From contig NZ_JAGMUO010000014.1 in assembly GCF_019049325.1 (NCBI RefSeq), positions 310,001 through 374,000 on the forward strand: a stretch of 64,000 bases of DNA. Reading direction: 5' to 3'. Positions 49,890-60,074 of the stretch are shown here, piece by piece (the first letter of the stretch is position 1; every line of letters starts with the position of its first letter). Below the pieces are notes generated by a model. That model saw only the letters and a program-made list of their open reading frames with translations, was not told where the DNA came from and ran no database searches. Source of the DNA: Streptomyces sp. AC512_CC834. Lineage in GTDB: Bacteria; Actinomycetota; Actinomycetes; Streptomycetales; Streptomycetaceae. The translations under genes were made by a program, and so were the position numbers.

Positions 49890-50521
49890 TCCCGCGCCCC
49901 CGGCACGCCCTCACCGCCGTCGCGCTGGCCGCGCTGCTCGTGGGCTGCGGCGGCGGCCAGGAGGACGACGACGCCGCCCCCGCGCGCTCCGCGACCACGG
50001 CACCGCACACGCGGGCCACGGCGAAGTCGGCGCGGCCCCTGGCGCGTTCGGTTCCGGTGGGCCTGCGCATCCCCGCCATCGACGTCGACACCCCTGTGAT
50101 GGGACTGGGGTTGGCGTCGGACGGCACGGTGGAGGTCCCGCCCGTCACGGACGACGACCGCGCCGGCTGGTACCGCCACTCGCCGACCCCGGGCCAGGCG
50201 GGGCCGTCGGTGATCCTCGGCCACGTCACCGTCGGCACGTACGGGGACGGGGTCTTCCGGAACCTCGCGCGGCTGCACCGGGGCGACCGGATCGACACCC
50301 GCCTGGAGAACGGCACGGCCGCGGAGTTCACCGTCACCGCCGTACGGACGGTGGCGAAGGCCGACTTCCCGACGGACGACGTCTACGGGGACGTGGCGGG
50401 ACCGGAGTTGCGGCTCATCACCTGCGGCGGTCCCAAGGCGGGCCAGGAGTACCGGGACAACGTGATCGTCTTCGCCGAGCTGAGCGCCACCACGGGCGCG
50501 CGGAGCCCCGCGGGCTCCTGA
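49886..50521 (+). CDS. Class F sortase, lipoprotein-type N-terminus
   Basis: 211 aa. A lipobox-like LLVGC (about 16-20) or signal anchor, then a linker, then the sortase barrel with catalytic His in GHVTVG, Cys in LITCGG and Arg in EYRDN. Class F sortases transfer surface proteins to peptidoglycan. ATG 49886 is coupled to the small surface protein. Confidence 0.9.
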   Translation: MIPRPRHALTAVALAALLVGCGGGQEDDDAAPARSATTAPHTRATAKSARPLARSVPVGLRIPAIDVDTPVMGLGLASDGTVEVPPVTDDDRAGWYRHSPTPGQAGPSVILGHVTVGTYGDGVFRNLARLHRGDRIDTRLENGTAAEFTVTAVRTVAKADFPTDDVYGDVAGPELRLITCGGPKAGQEYRDNVIVFAELSATTGARSPAGS

Positions 50522-50565
50522 CCGACCGTGCCGCGCACGGCATACCCTCACGACCATGGAGAGCG

Positions 50566-51057
50566 TTGAAACGGTCCCGTGACAGGGCGGCGTCCGAGCT
50601 GTTCGCCGCCCTGTATCCGCGCCTCGCCGGCTGGTGCCGCCGGCTCGTCGACGACGACGAGACGGCCCACGAGATCGCCTCGGAGGCGTTCACCCGGCTC
50701 TGGGCCCGCTGGACGTCCGTGGAGGAGCCCCGCGGCTTCCTCTACGTCACGGCCGCCAACCTGGTCCGGGACCACTGGCGCAAACTGGAGCGCGAGCGCC
50801 GGGCGGTGCGCCGGGTCACCGCCGAGGTCGCCGTGCGCCCGCACCCCGAACAGGCCGACCCCTCGGTGCGGTTGCTCGTCCAGTCCCTGCCGGAGCGGCT
50901 GCGCGTGCCGATCCTGCTCCACTACTACGCCGACATGCCGATCCGGGAGGTGTCCGTGCTGACCGGACGCAAGGAAGGAACCGTCAAGGCCGACCTGCAC
51001 GCGGCCCGCGAACTGCTCCGCGTCCATCTGAGGAGAAGCCTTGACCACACGCCTTGA
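50566..51057 (+). CDS. ECF-type RNA polymerase sigma factor
   Basis: 163 aa. Region 2 (about 8-75: ASELFAALYPRLAGWCRRLVDDDETAHEIASEAFTRLW) and region 4 (about 105-160: LPERLRVPILLHYYADMPIREVSVLTGRKEGTVKADLHAARELL). TTG 50566 is chosen: GGAG is 5-6 nt upstream and it matches the expected start. An ATG at 50556 encodes only MESVETVP and stops, overlapping the TTG. The next gene overlaps by 17 bp and is a candidate anti-sigma. Likely autoregulated through 49408-49431. Confidence 0.9.
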   Translation: MKRSRDRAASELFAALYPRLAGWCRRLVDDDETAHEIASEAFTRLWARWTSVEEPRGFLYVTAANLVRDHWRKLERERRAVRRVTAEVAVRPHPEQADPSVRLLVQSLPERLRVPILLHYYADMPIREVSVLTGRKEGTVKADLHAARELLRVHLRRSLDHTP

Positions 51058-51595
51058 GGACGAGATGGACGAGCCGGGGTTCGAGCGGGGCGACGAGGAT
51101 CCGCTGCTGGTCGTACTGCGTCCGGGCGCCGACTTCCTGGGCCCGCCCCCGGGCCGCTACGAGGCGATCCGCCGGGCGGCGTCCCGCCGGCGCCTGCTGC
51201 GTGCCGCCGCCGGTGCCGCCGCGACCGCTGCCGCCGCCGCGTTGATCGCGCTGCCGCTGAACTGGTCGGCCCCCGCGGCACCCACCCCTCCGACCGCGCC
51301 GCTGGCCCCTGCCCCCGCCGACCCCGCGCCGGAGCTCTCACCGAGTCCGGCCCCGCCCCGCGACTCCTCACGGGCCCCCACCCCGAGCACCGGCATGCCG
51401 ACCCCGACCGCTTCGGCGCCGTCGCCCCCCGAGGCCTCCGAGCCCTCCGAGCCCTCCGAGCCCTCCGCCGAGCCGAGCACCCCGCCCGTCGGCCGGGCAC
51501 CGTCGAACGCACCCGGACAGCAGCCGTCGGCCGGCTCCAGCGGCGTACCGACGCCCTCGGAGCACGACGGCGTGGCTGCTGCGACGGGACGATGA
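51041..51595 (+). CDS. Single-pass membrane protein, putative anti-sigma-type partner
   Basis: 184 aa. A short cytoplasmic part (1-50), one TM (about 52-75: LLRAAAGAAATAAAAALIALPL), and a Pro/Ser/Thr-rich exterior part with PSEPSEPSEPSAEP repeats. No classical ZAS (HxxxCxxC) motif, so an anti-sigma role is inferred only from position. TTG 51041 with AGGAGA upstream, overlapping the sigma gene. Confidence 0.7.
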   Translation: MTTRLEDEMDEPGFERGDEDPLLVVLRPGADFLGPPPGRYEAIRRAASRRRLLRAAAGAAATAAAAALIALPLNWSAPAAPTPPTAPLAPAPADPAPELSPSPAPPRDSSRAPTPSTGMPTPTASAPSPPEASEPSEPSEPSAEPSTPPVGRAPSNAPGQQPSAGSSGVPTPSEHDGVAAATGR

Positions 51596-51690
51596 TCCAT
51601 CACGTACACGGCCCCCGCGACCGCAACGCCGTCCAGCGCGTGCTGGAGGTCCGTCGGGACAACGAGGGCCGGGCCACGGGCCTGTTCTGA
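51592..51690 (+). CDS. 32-residue ORF at operon end
   Basis: ATG 51592 overlaps the previous stop by 4 bp. Translates as MIHHVHGPRDRNAVQRVLEV then RRDNEGRATGLF. The coupling and codon bias are consistent with coding, but there is no recognised family; could be chance or a remnant. Confidence 0.35.
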   Translation: MIHHVHGPRDRNAVQRVLEVRRDNEGRATGLF

Positions 51691-51692
51691 CC

Positions 51693-52109
51693 TCAGAACT
51701 CCTGGGGCGCGGTGCCGCCGATGAGCGTGGATTCGGACTCGGACTCGGACTCGGCCGGTGCGGTGCCGCCGATGAGCGTGGACGTGGATTCCGACTCGGC
51801 CGACGCGGTGCCGCCGAGCAGCGCGGACGCCGTCTCGACCGGCGTGGTGGCGGGCGCCGGCGCGGGCACGGCCCCGGGAGCGGGGTGGCAGGTGAAGCCG
51901 AGACGCGTCATCGCCCGGGTCACTTCGCCGCTGGAGAAGTCGCGGCGGTCCTGCCGGGTGACGACCTCGCCCACCTGCTTCACGGGGTAGCGGCGGCGCC
52001 CGATCGTCACGGACTCACCCGTGACGGTTTCGGGCGTCACGCCCTTCATCGAGTCCAGCACCCCGCCCTTGGTGAGGTCGAACGGGAACCGGGCGATGAC
52101 ACAGCGCAT
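51693..52109 (-). CDS. SCO5918 family protein
   Basis: 138 aa. MRCVIARFPFDLTKGGVLDS, GRRRYPVKQVGEVVTRQDRR and GEVTRAMTRLGFTC match the SCO5918 family as I know it; function unknown. Residues about 95-138 are slippage repeats (LIGGTA(P/S)AESES). It lies downstream of a DEAD-box helicase and a cold-shock gene, as in the other genomic setting of the family, suggesting an RNA-related or cold-stress role. ATG 52109. Confidence 0.85.
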   Translation of the reverse strand: MRCVIARFPFDLTKGGVLDSMKGVTPETVTGESVTIGRRRYPVKQVGEVVTRQDRRDFSSGEVTRAMTRLGFTCHPAPGAVPAPAPATTPVETASALLGGTASAESESTSTLIGGTAPAESESESESTLIGGTAPQEF

Positions 52110-52269
52110 GATGCCTCCACAAGGGGGAGATGGGGCGGGTGGGTTCTACCGTTCGCCGGAGTCGGTCGGCTGGGACGGCTGGGTCGGCTGAAATGGACGG
52201 GACAGGAAGGACGGGAAGGACAGGACGGGGGACAGGACGGGTCGGCCGGGGGGTACGGGACGGATGGTC

Positions 52270-53853
52270 CTAGGCCGCCGAGCCGCCGGCGGACTGGCGG
52301 CGCGGCCTGCGGCGCGGGGCCTCGCCGGTGGGCCGCCCCTGGACGGCGCGACCCTGGCCGCCGCCGCTGCCGCCGGTACGGGGCTGTGCGGCGGTGCGGC
52401 TCTGGGCGCCACCGGCGCCCTGCCCGCCGCGTCCCTGGCCGGAGCGGCCCCGCCGGCCGCGGGACGAGGAGCCCGCGCCGGAGGCGGCGCGACGGGGACG
52501 CTCCACGACCGGTACGGCGATGACGACGGGCACACCCGAGGGGGCCTGCGCACCGGTGATGCGGGACAGCTCGGCCTCGCCCGAGCGGACCGGCGTGACC
52601 TGCGGGGTGATACCGGCCAGGGACATCAGCCGGGTCATCTCGCGCCGCTGGTCCGGCGTCACCAGGGTGACGACGCTGCCGGACTCGCCGGCCCGGGCCG
52701 TGCGGCCGCCGCGGTGCAGGTAGTCCTTGTGGTCGCCGGGCGGGTCCACGTTGACGACGAGGTCGAGGTTGTCGACGTGGATGCCGCGGGCCGCGACGTT
52801 GGTCGCCACCAGCGCCGTCACCTGCCCCTCCTTGAACTGGGTGAGGGTCCGGGTGCGCTGCGGCTGGGACTTGCCGCCGTGCAGGCCGGCGGCGCGCACC
52901 CCGCTCTTCAGCAGGTGCTTCACCAGCCGGTCCACCCGGTGCTTGGTGTCGAGGAACATGATCACCCGGCCCTCGCGGGCGGCGATCTCGACGGTCGTGC
53001 GCTGCTTGTCCTCGTCGTGCACGTGCAGTACGTGGTGCTCCATCGTGGTGACGGCACCGGCCGACGGGTCGACGGAGTGGACCACCGGGTCCGTCAGGTA
53101 GCGGCGGACCAGCCGGTCGACGTTGCGGTCCAGGGTGGCGGAGAACAGCATCCGCTGGCCCTCGGGGCGCACCTGGTCGAGCAGGGCGGTGACCTGGGGC
53201 ATGAAGCCCATGTCGGTCATCTGGTCGGCCTCGTCGAGGACGGTGATGGTGACGTCGCCGAGGTGGCAGTCGCCTCGGTCGATGAGGTCCTTGAGCCGTC
53301 CGGGCGTCGCGACGACGAGCTCCGCGCCGGACCGCAGCGCGCCGGCCTGCCGGCCGATCGACATGCCGCCGACCACGGTGGCCGAGCGCAGGCCCACGGC
53401 GCGGGCGTACGGGGTGAGCGCGTCGGTGACTTGCTGGGCCAGCTCACGGGTGGGTACGAGGACCAGGGAGAGCGGACGCCGCGGCTCGGCGCGCTTGCCG
53501 GCCGTGCGGGCCAGCAGGGCGAGGCCGAAGGCGAGCGTCTTGCCGGAACCGGTGCGGCCGCGGCCGAGTACGTCGCGGCCGGCCAGCGAGTTCGGCAGGG
53601 TCGCCGCCTGGATCGGGAACGGCACGGTGACGCCCTCGGTGCCGAGGGCGGCCAGCAGGCGGTCCGGCATGTCGAGTTCGGCGAACGCCTCGACGGCGGG
53701 CAGCGCCGGTGTGACCGTCTTCGGCAGCGCGAACTCGCCCTGGGGGGCGGCTGCGGGCCGGCGGCCGGAGTTCTGGGGGCGGCCGGTCGACCTCGTCGAG
53801 CGGCGGGGGCCTTCGCCTGAGCGTCGGCGGTCGTTCGTGCGTACGCGGTTCAT
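52270..53853 (-). CDS. DEAD-box ATP-dependent RNA helicase
   Basis: 527 aa. Q motif (FPIQAATLP), motif I GRGRTGSGKT, Ia PTRELAQQ, Ib TPGRL, II DEADQM, III SAT, IV/V VATNVAARGIHV and VI HRGGRTARAG. The motif II is DEAD. The C-terminal 90 residues are Arg/Gly/Gln-rich (SRGRRGRSGQGRGG), an RNA-binding tail. ATG 53853 has GAAGG about 8 nt upstream. It lies downstream of the cold-shock gene, separated by a terminator. Confidence 0.96.
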   Translation of the reverse strand: MNRVRTNDRRRSGEGPRRSTRSTGRPQNSGRRPAAAPQGEFALPKTVTPALPAVEAFAELDMPDRLLAALGTEGVTVPFPIQAATLPNSLAGRDVLGRGRTGSGKTLAFGLALLARTAGKRAEPRRPLSLVLVPTRELAQQVTDALTPYARAVGLRSATVVGGMSIGRQAGALRSGAELVVATPGRLKDLIDRGDCHLGDVTITVLDEADQMTDMGFMPQVTALLDQVRPEGQRMLFSATLDRNVDRLVRRYLTDPVVHSVDPSAGAVTTMEHHVLHVHDEDKQRTTVEIAAREGRVIMFLDTKHRVDRLVKHLLKSGVRAAGLHGGKSQPQRTRTLTQFKEGQVTALVATNVAARGIHVDNLDLVVNVDPPGDHKDYLHRGGRTARAGESGSVVTLVTPDQRREMTRLMSLAGITPQVTPVRSGEAELSRITGAQAPSGVPVVIAVPVVERPRRAASGAGSSSRGRRGRSGQGRGGQGAGGAQSRTAAQPRTGGSGGGQGRAVQGRPTGEAPRRRPRRQSAGGSAA

Positions 53854-54055
53854 GGGGAACCTTCCTTGATACGGCACGTATCAAGGGAGACCCGCAGCGG
53901 AAGAGCGGCGCAGGGAATCGCAAGAACGAGCCGGCCCCGGTCGATTTCGGCGCACTGGGCCGAGCGGACCGGGAGAATTGATGAAAGCGGGGAAACTGAA
54001 TACGCGGGGGGAAATCCGTGCCCCCGCGGGGCGCCGTGCGCCCGGAAACGCGGCG
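53854..54055. other. Intergenic region upstream of the helicase gene
   Basis: About 200 bp with no gene. GGGAGAATTGATGAAAGC (53970s) is AT-richer than its surroundings and may form part of the helicase 5' leader; no clear promoter identified. Confidence 0.4.
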
Positions 54056-54091
54056 AGCTGGGGCCCGCACCCCAAGGTGCGGGCCCCAGCT
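54056..54091. terminator. Terminator of the second cold-shock gene
   Basis: 16-bp perfect stem AGCTGGGGCCCGCACC with a CCAA loop, 19 bp past the leftward stop (54110). Usable in both directions. Confidence 0.88.
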
Positions 54092-54109
54092 TCGAAGTAT
54101 GCGTGAGCG

Positions 54110-55461
<1,352 letters not shown>

Positions 55462-55500
55462 GCCCTCAGCCTGCGCGGGGGTGCCGCGGGCCGCGAGACC

Positions 55501-55518
55501 GTGGCAGCTTGCTGCCAC
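55501..55518. promoter_or_regulatory. Perfect palindrome GTGGCAGC-TT-GCTGCCAC
   Basis: 18-bp dyad between the aldo/keto reductase (start 55461) and the LuxR-like gene (start 55661). Candidate operator for either divergent gene. Confidence 0.5.
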
Positions 55519-55660
55519 GAGGGAGGTCCGGACGGCGCCGACGCCACCGGGGCCCTGACGCCCACGGGGGACCCTGACACCCACGGGGGACCCCCACGTC
55601 ACCGGGGACCGCTGCGCCACCGGGGCCCTGCGCCTACGGCGACAGGGGCACAATCGGTGT

Positions 55661-56314
55661 ATGGCAGAGAGCGTGACGATCCACGGTGACCTGGAGCTGC
55701 TGGCCCGTGCCGGGCATCTCTTCTCCTCGGTTCGTGAGGAGTTCGTGTGCGCCGCCCGTGACCTCGACACCTGGCCCCGCCCCGCCGCCCGGCGGGTCGC
55801 CACGGCCCGGGTGCGGGAGAGCGGCGCCCAGCGGGTCCGCAAGCTGCTCAGCCCGGCCGCGCTGGCCGACGAGGACGGCCGCGCGCACCTGAGCGAGCTG
55901 TCCGCCCGGGGCGCTCGGGTACGGATCGCATCCGGCGCCCTCCCGCACGAGACGATCATCATCGACCGACGCTGCGCGATCCTCGCCGGAGCGGACTCGC
56001 CCGAGGGCCGCGCGTACACGGTGACCACCGCGCCCGCCCTGGTCGGCGGCGTGCACGCCCTGTTCGAGGTGGCCTGGGAGGCGGCCACCGACCTCGCGTC
56101 CTTCCTGCGGGGCGAGCAGCCCCACCTGGATGCCGGGAGCCGGAAGGTGCTGCGCGCACTGGGCTCGGGCGCCACCGACGAGGCCGCCGCGCGGGACCTG
56201 GGCATGTCGCTGCGTACCTACCGGCGCCGGGTCGCCGAACTGCTCGACACCCTCGACGCGGGGTCGCGGTTCCAGGCAGGGGTGCGCGCGGGCGAACTCG
56301 GCCTGAGCGGCTGA
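55661..56314 (+). CDS. LuxR-like HTH regulator with TrmB-type middle domain
   Basis: 217 aa. N-terminal ~150 residues resemble the phospholipase-D-like/TrmB sensor domain (HLSELSARGARVRIASGALPHETIIIDRRCAILAG). C-terminal HTH (about 160-205: RKVLRALGSGATDEAAARDLGMSLRTYRRRVAELLDTLDAGSR) is LuxR/GerE-like. ATG 55661. It is divergent from the aldo/keto reductase and shares the palindrome, so it may regulate it. Confidence 0.8.
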   Translation: MAESVTIHGDLELLARAGHLFSSVREEFVCAARDLDTWPRPAARRVATARVRESGAQRVRKLLSPAALADEDGRAHLSELSARGARVRIASGALPHETIIIDRRCAILAGADSPEGRAYTVTTAPALVGGVHALFEVAWEAATDLASFLRGEQPHLDAGSRKVLRALGSGATDEAAARDLGMSLRTYRRRVAELLDTLDAGSRFQAGVRAGELGLSG

Positions 56315-56419
56315 GGGGCTGAGGGGCTGAGGGGAACCGTCCGGCTGGAACGATTCGGCGTCCGTCGGCGTCGTCCCTTTCCGGGGCACGGCGGCCGTGT
56401 CCCGGAAAGGGGTGGCGGG

Positions 56420-57151
56420 GTGGGTACGGGCGGATTCGCCGAGTGGATACGACGGTTCGAGGACGAGCGCGAGCGGAGAGCCGAGCAGGGGGACCCGGAC
56501 TGGGAGCGGGGCGCCGTGCTGCATCCGGCGGTGTGGGCGGGCATCCAGCGCTTCCAGGTCGGCGAGGACGGGGACGGCGCGAACCTCGTGGGCAAGTCGG
56601 ACCGGGCGGGCGACGCCGACTACGCGCGGGCGGTCCGGCTCTTCGTCGCCGAGGAACAGAACCACGCCCGGCTCCTGGCCCGGCTGCTGGCCGCGGGCGG
56701 CCTGCCGACGCTGAGCGGCCACTGGAGCGACACCGTCTTCGTACGGCTGCGGCGGCTGATGGGCCTGCGCCTGGAGCTGCTGGTGCTGATGATCGCCGAG
56801 GTCGTGGCGCTGCGCTACTACCGGGCCCTGCGCGACGGGACCGAGGACGCGCTCACCACGGACGTGGCCGGACGGATCCTGGCCGACGAGCGGCGTCACG
56901 TCCCCTTCCACTGCGAGCGGCTGCACGCCTCGCTGGGCGAACTGCCCCGCCTCGCGCGCCGCCCCGTGATGACCCTGTGGCGGCTGCTCCTGCTCGCGGT
57001 CACCCTCGTCGTCGCCGTCGACCACGGCCCGGGTCTGCGCCGGCTCGGTGTCGGCCGGCGCCGTTTCGCGGCCGACGTCATGGCCTCGGCCGCCGAGGTG
57101 GTCCGCGCGGTACTGGCCCCGCCGCCGGGCACGCGGTCCGGTGGGGAGTGA
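56420..57151 (+). CDS. Ferritin-like domain protein
   Basis: 243 aa. Four-helix ferritin-like pattern with ligand-type motifs FVAEEQNHARLL (about 76-87), a glutamate in MIAEVVALRYY and LADERRHVPFH (about 155-165), consistent with a di-iron site. A hydrophobic segment at about 187-203 may anchor it. GTG 56420. Related to membrane-associated rubrerythrin-like or desaturase-like families, function uncertain. Confidence 0.7.
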   Translation: MGTGGFAEWIRRFEDERERRAEQGDPDWERGAVLHPAVWAGIQRFQVGEDGDGANLVGKSDRAGDADYARAVRLFVAEEQNHARLLARLLAAGGLPTLSGHWSDTVFVRLRRLMGLRLELLVLMIAEVVALRYYRALRDGTEDALTTDVAGRILADERRHVPFHCERLHASLGELPRLARRPVMTLWRLLLLAVTLVVAVDHGPGLRRLGVGRRRFAADVMASAAEVVRAVLAPPPGTRSGGE

Positions 57152-57196
57152 GCGCCGGACGCCCGGAGGAACCCCGATGACCTCCGCTCGCCCGTG

Positions 57197-57781
57197 CTAC
57201 TTGCTGACGGCGAAGCGCATCAGCGCGTGCTCGTCGCCCTGCTTGACCTTGCCCGTCTCGTTGATCACCTCGAGCTTCCAGGTGCCGCCGACCCGCACGG
57301 CCTTGGCCACGGCGCAGCCGTTGTCCTGGCTGAGCAGGCTCGGCCAGATGTCGGCGACCTGCTGCGTGCTGCCGCCGGTCGCGTCGTAGACCTTGAAGCT
57401 GATGTTGCGGGCCTTCTGGAAAGAGCTGCCCTTCTTGTACGCGGCGGCGACGAACACGATCGACGTGATGACGCTCGGGAGCCGCGCGAACTCGACGGTC
57501 ACCGTCTCGTCGTCACCGTCCCCGTGTCCGGTCTGGTTGTCGCCGCTGTGGAGCAGCGAGCCGTTGCCCAGGGGGTCGAGCGAGTCGAGACCGGCGAGGC
57601 GTACCGGGTCCCCGCCCTGGAGGGCGACGGCGATCAGGTCGAGGTCGGTGCCGGTCTTGCGGCGCAGCCTGCCGAGCACTCCGCCGCTGCTGCCGGCGGT
57701 GGGGTCCCAGGAGACACCGATGGACAGATGGGTCACTCCGTCCAGGTCCGCCGGGCCGCCTTCCTTGGTGAGCGTGATCAT
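57197..57781 (-). CDS. TerD family protein
   Basis: 194 aa. TerD pattern: ITLTKEGGPADLDGVTHLSIGVSWDP, DLDLIAVAL, the Ca2+-binding acidic loops NQTGHGDGDDETV, and VYDATGGSTQQ near the end. Streptomyces have many TerD copies linked to stress and differentiation. ATG 57781. Stand-alone; the downstream 45 bp have no terminator visible. Confidence 0.93.
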   Translation of the reverse strand: MITLTKEGGPADLDGVTHLSIGVSWDPTAGSSGGVLGRLRRKTGTDLDLIAVALQGGDPVRLAGLDSLDPLGNGSLLHSGDNQTGHGDGDDETVTVEFARLPSVITSIVFVAAAYKKGSSFQKARNISFKVYDATGGSTQQVADIWPSLLSQDNGCAVAKAVRVGGTWKLEVINETGKVKQGDEHALMRFAVSK

Positions 57782-57968
57782 GCGTGGGTCATCCTCCGTG
57801 GTCGTGCCTGTCTGCGGGCGTGCCTGTTTCGCAAAGTGTGCCTGGCCCCACGAAATTCCGAAATGGCGGTTCTGTCACCTTGCCGCCCGCCTTGCCGCCG
57901 GTGACCGTCCCGGCAACCGGTCAGTTCTCGAGAAGCATCGCGGCCCGGCCGCCCATACCGTCGACGAC

Positions 57969-58589
57969 ATGAATTCCATCGACTCCGTCACCCTGGAGGT
58001 GGCCGACACCGAGGCCGCCGCCCGCTTCTACTCCGACGCCTTCGGACTGGACGCCTCGCGGGTAGGCGTACGTGCCTCCGACGCCCCGACGACCGGCTTC
58101 CGCGGCTTCACCCTGTCGCTCGTGGTGGCCCAGCCGGGCAACGTCGACGCGCTCTTCGCCTCCGCCGTCGAGGCCGGCGCCACCGTCCTCAAGCCCGCCG
58201 CGAAGTCGCTGTGGGGCTACGGCGGAGTCGTCCGGGCGCCGGACGGCACGGTCTGGCAGATCGCCACGTCGGCGAAGAAGGACACCGCTCCGGCCACCCG
58301 CGACTTCGACGAGATCGTGCTCCTCCTGGGCGTCGAGGACGTCAAGGCCACCAAGAAGTTCTACGTCGAGCAGGGCATGACCGTGGGCAAGAGCTTCGGC
58401 GGCAAGTACGTCGAGTTCGCCTCCGAACCGGGCACCGTCAAGCTCTCCCTCTACAAGCGGCGGGCCCTCGCCAAGGTCGCGGGCGTCCCCGCCGAGGGCA
58501 CCGGCTCGCACCGTCTGGTGCTCTCCGGCGCCGGCCGGCCGTTCGACGACCCGGACGGCTTTGCCTGGGTGCCGGAACCCAGCAGGTGA
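57969..58589 (+). CDS. VOC/glyoxalase family protein, tandem domains
   Basis: 206 aa. Two VOC repeats, about 1-103 (SVTLEVADTEAAARFYSDAFG) and 110-206 (EIVLLLGVEDVKATKKFYVEQG). Metal ligands are not obvious, so enzymatic activity is uncertain. ATG 57969. The next gene starts 19 bp later. Confidence 0.85.
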   Translation: MNSIDSVTLEVADTEAAARFYSDAFGLDASRVGVRASDAPTTGFRGFTLSLVVAQPGNVDALFASAVEAGATVLKPAAKSLWGYGGVVRAPDGTVWQIATSAKKDTAPATRDFDEIVLLLGVEDVKATKKFYVEQGMTVGKSFGGKYVEFASEPGTVKLSLYKRRALAKVAGVPAEGTGSHRLVLSGAGRPFDDPDGFAWVPEPSR

Positions 58590-58608
58590 TCCGTTAGTCT
58601 CCCTGTGC

Positions 58609-59973
58609 ATGTCATCACGGGAAACTCCGCGAATACGTTGGCCCCGGCCGCGGGCGAGACTCTGGGCCGTGGCGGGCGCGGCGACCCTCGCGTTCCTTGT
58701 CGCCCTGGAGATCGCCGCGCGTCGCTACGGCCTGCCGGGGCCGATGACCAATCAGGCCAAAGAGCTGATATTCGCCCCCGCGTCGGGGCCCCTGCTGTAC
58801 GCCGGCATGGCGTTGACGATGGTGGTCCTCACCTGGCGGCAGCGGTTCGTCGCGGCGGCCGTCGCGGTCGGCGTCGACATCGCCGTCGCGCTGGTGCGGT
58901 GGGCGGCGGACGCCTCCGTGTCCGGCAGCCACTCCTTCGGCAACGGGGCGCTGTGGGTGATCCTTGGCTGCGCGGTCGTCGCGTTCACGCGTCGCACCGG
59001 CGCGGAGCGAGTCCTCCTGCTCAAGGGGGTCGGGCTGGGCCTCCTGCTGGTGGCTGGCCGCAAGACGGGCGACACCTGGCTGCTGATCACGTCGAAGACC
59101 CACCCGACGGTGCTCGACCAGTACGTGGCGACCGCCGACCACGCGCTGGGCAATCCGTCGTGGCTGGCGGGCCGGGTCGTCAGGGCCACGGGCCCGATCG
59201 GTGACCACGTCCTGGACTGGGTCTACGTTCAACTCGCGGTGGCCGCGGTCGTCGTCGCGCTGTACCAGTTGCGCAAGGTGGCGGCCGAGCGCCGGTTCCC
59301 GCGCCATCACCTGGTCCGCACCTTCCTGCTGATCGGCCTTCTCGGGCCGGGCATCTACATGATCTTCCCGGTCGTCGGACCGGTCTTCGCCTACGGCACC
59401 GGAGCCTTCGGGACCGGCGGCGAGCACTGGGCGATCGCCAACCTGTGGCCCGACACGACACCGCCCCTCGTCGCGCCCCACCCGGTGACGTACGACGGGG
59501 TCACCCCCCGCAACTGCATGCCCAGCCTGCACACGGCGTGGGCCACCGTGATCTTCGTCCACTCCCGCAAGGGCCCGCGGATCCTGCGCTACGCGGGAAC
59601 GTTCTGGCTGGTCGCCACCCTCAGCGCGACGCTGGGATTCGGGTACCACTACGCCATCGACCTCGTCGCAGGCGTGGTGTTCGCGTTGACGATCGAGGCG
59701 GCGCTGCGCTCGCTGGACCGCGGCTGGGACCGGTCGGGGATCCAACTGGTCGTCCACGGAACAGCGGTGTTCGCCGCGATCCTGGCGTCCACCCGCTATC
59801 TGTCGCTGGAGATGGCCCGGCATCCGTGGGTCTTCGGACCGCTGCTGATCCTGGCGATGGCCTCGGTGATCCACGGCTATGCGCGGACCACGAAGGGGTG
59901 GGAATCGAAAGCCGCGGCAGCGGCAGCGGCGGCGCCGGCCCAGCAACCGGAGCCGCGACTCGAGGCGGCCTGA
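58609..59973 (+). CDS. PAP2-type lipid phosphatase/inositol-phosphoceramide-synthase-like membrane protein
   Basis: 454 aa with about 10 TM helices. PAP2 motifs MPSLHTAWA (about 303) and GYHYAIDLVAG (about 345) hold the catalytic His/Arg-type residues of motifs 2 and 3. Such PAP2_3 proteins are phospholipid head-group or lipid-diphosphate transferases. ATG 58609 has no ribosome site but TAGTCT lies 8 nt upstream, so it may be leaderless. Ala-rich C-terminus is slippage-derived. Confidence 0.8.
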   Translation: MSSRETPRIRWPRPRARLWAVAGAATLAFLVALEIAARRYGLPGPMTNQAKELIFAPASGPLLYAGMALTMVVLTWRQRFVAAAVAVGVDIAVALVRWAADASVSGSHSFGNGALWVILGCAVVAFTRRTGAERVLLLKGVGLGLLLVAGRKTGDTWLLITSKTHPTVLDQYVATADHALGNPSWLAGRVVRATGPIGDHVLDWVYVQLAVAAVVVALYQLRKVAAERRFPRHHLVRTFLLIGLLGPGIYMIFPVVGPVFAYGTGAFGTGGEHWAIANLWPDTTPPLVAPHPVTYDGVTPRNCMPSLHTAWATVIFVHSRKGPRILRYAGTFWLVATLSATLGFGYHYAIDLVAGVVFALTIEAALRSLDRGWDRSGIQLVVHGTAVFAAILASTRYLSLEMARHPWVFGPLLILAMASVIHGYARTTKGWESKAAAAAAAAPAQQPEPRLEAA

Positions 59974-60046
59974 GCAGGCCTGAAGCGGCCTGAAGCGGCC
60001 ACCCGGAAGCGTGATGCCACGCATGGCGCCACGAATGCTTGCGCTT

Positions 60047-60074
60047 GACGCCATCATGGTGCCATGATGGCGTC
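60047..60074. promoter_or_regulatory. Perfect 28-bp palindrome abutting the start codon
   Basis: GACGCCATCATGG, TG, then its exact complement, ending at the base before ATG 60075. TTGCGC (60039) and CATGAT (60063) could be -35/-10 hexamers 18 nt apart, making the transcript leaderless and the operator lie across the promoter. Confidence 0.75.
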
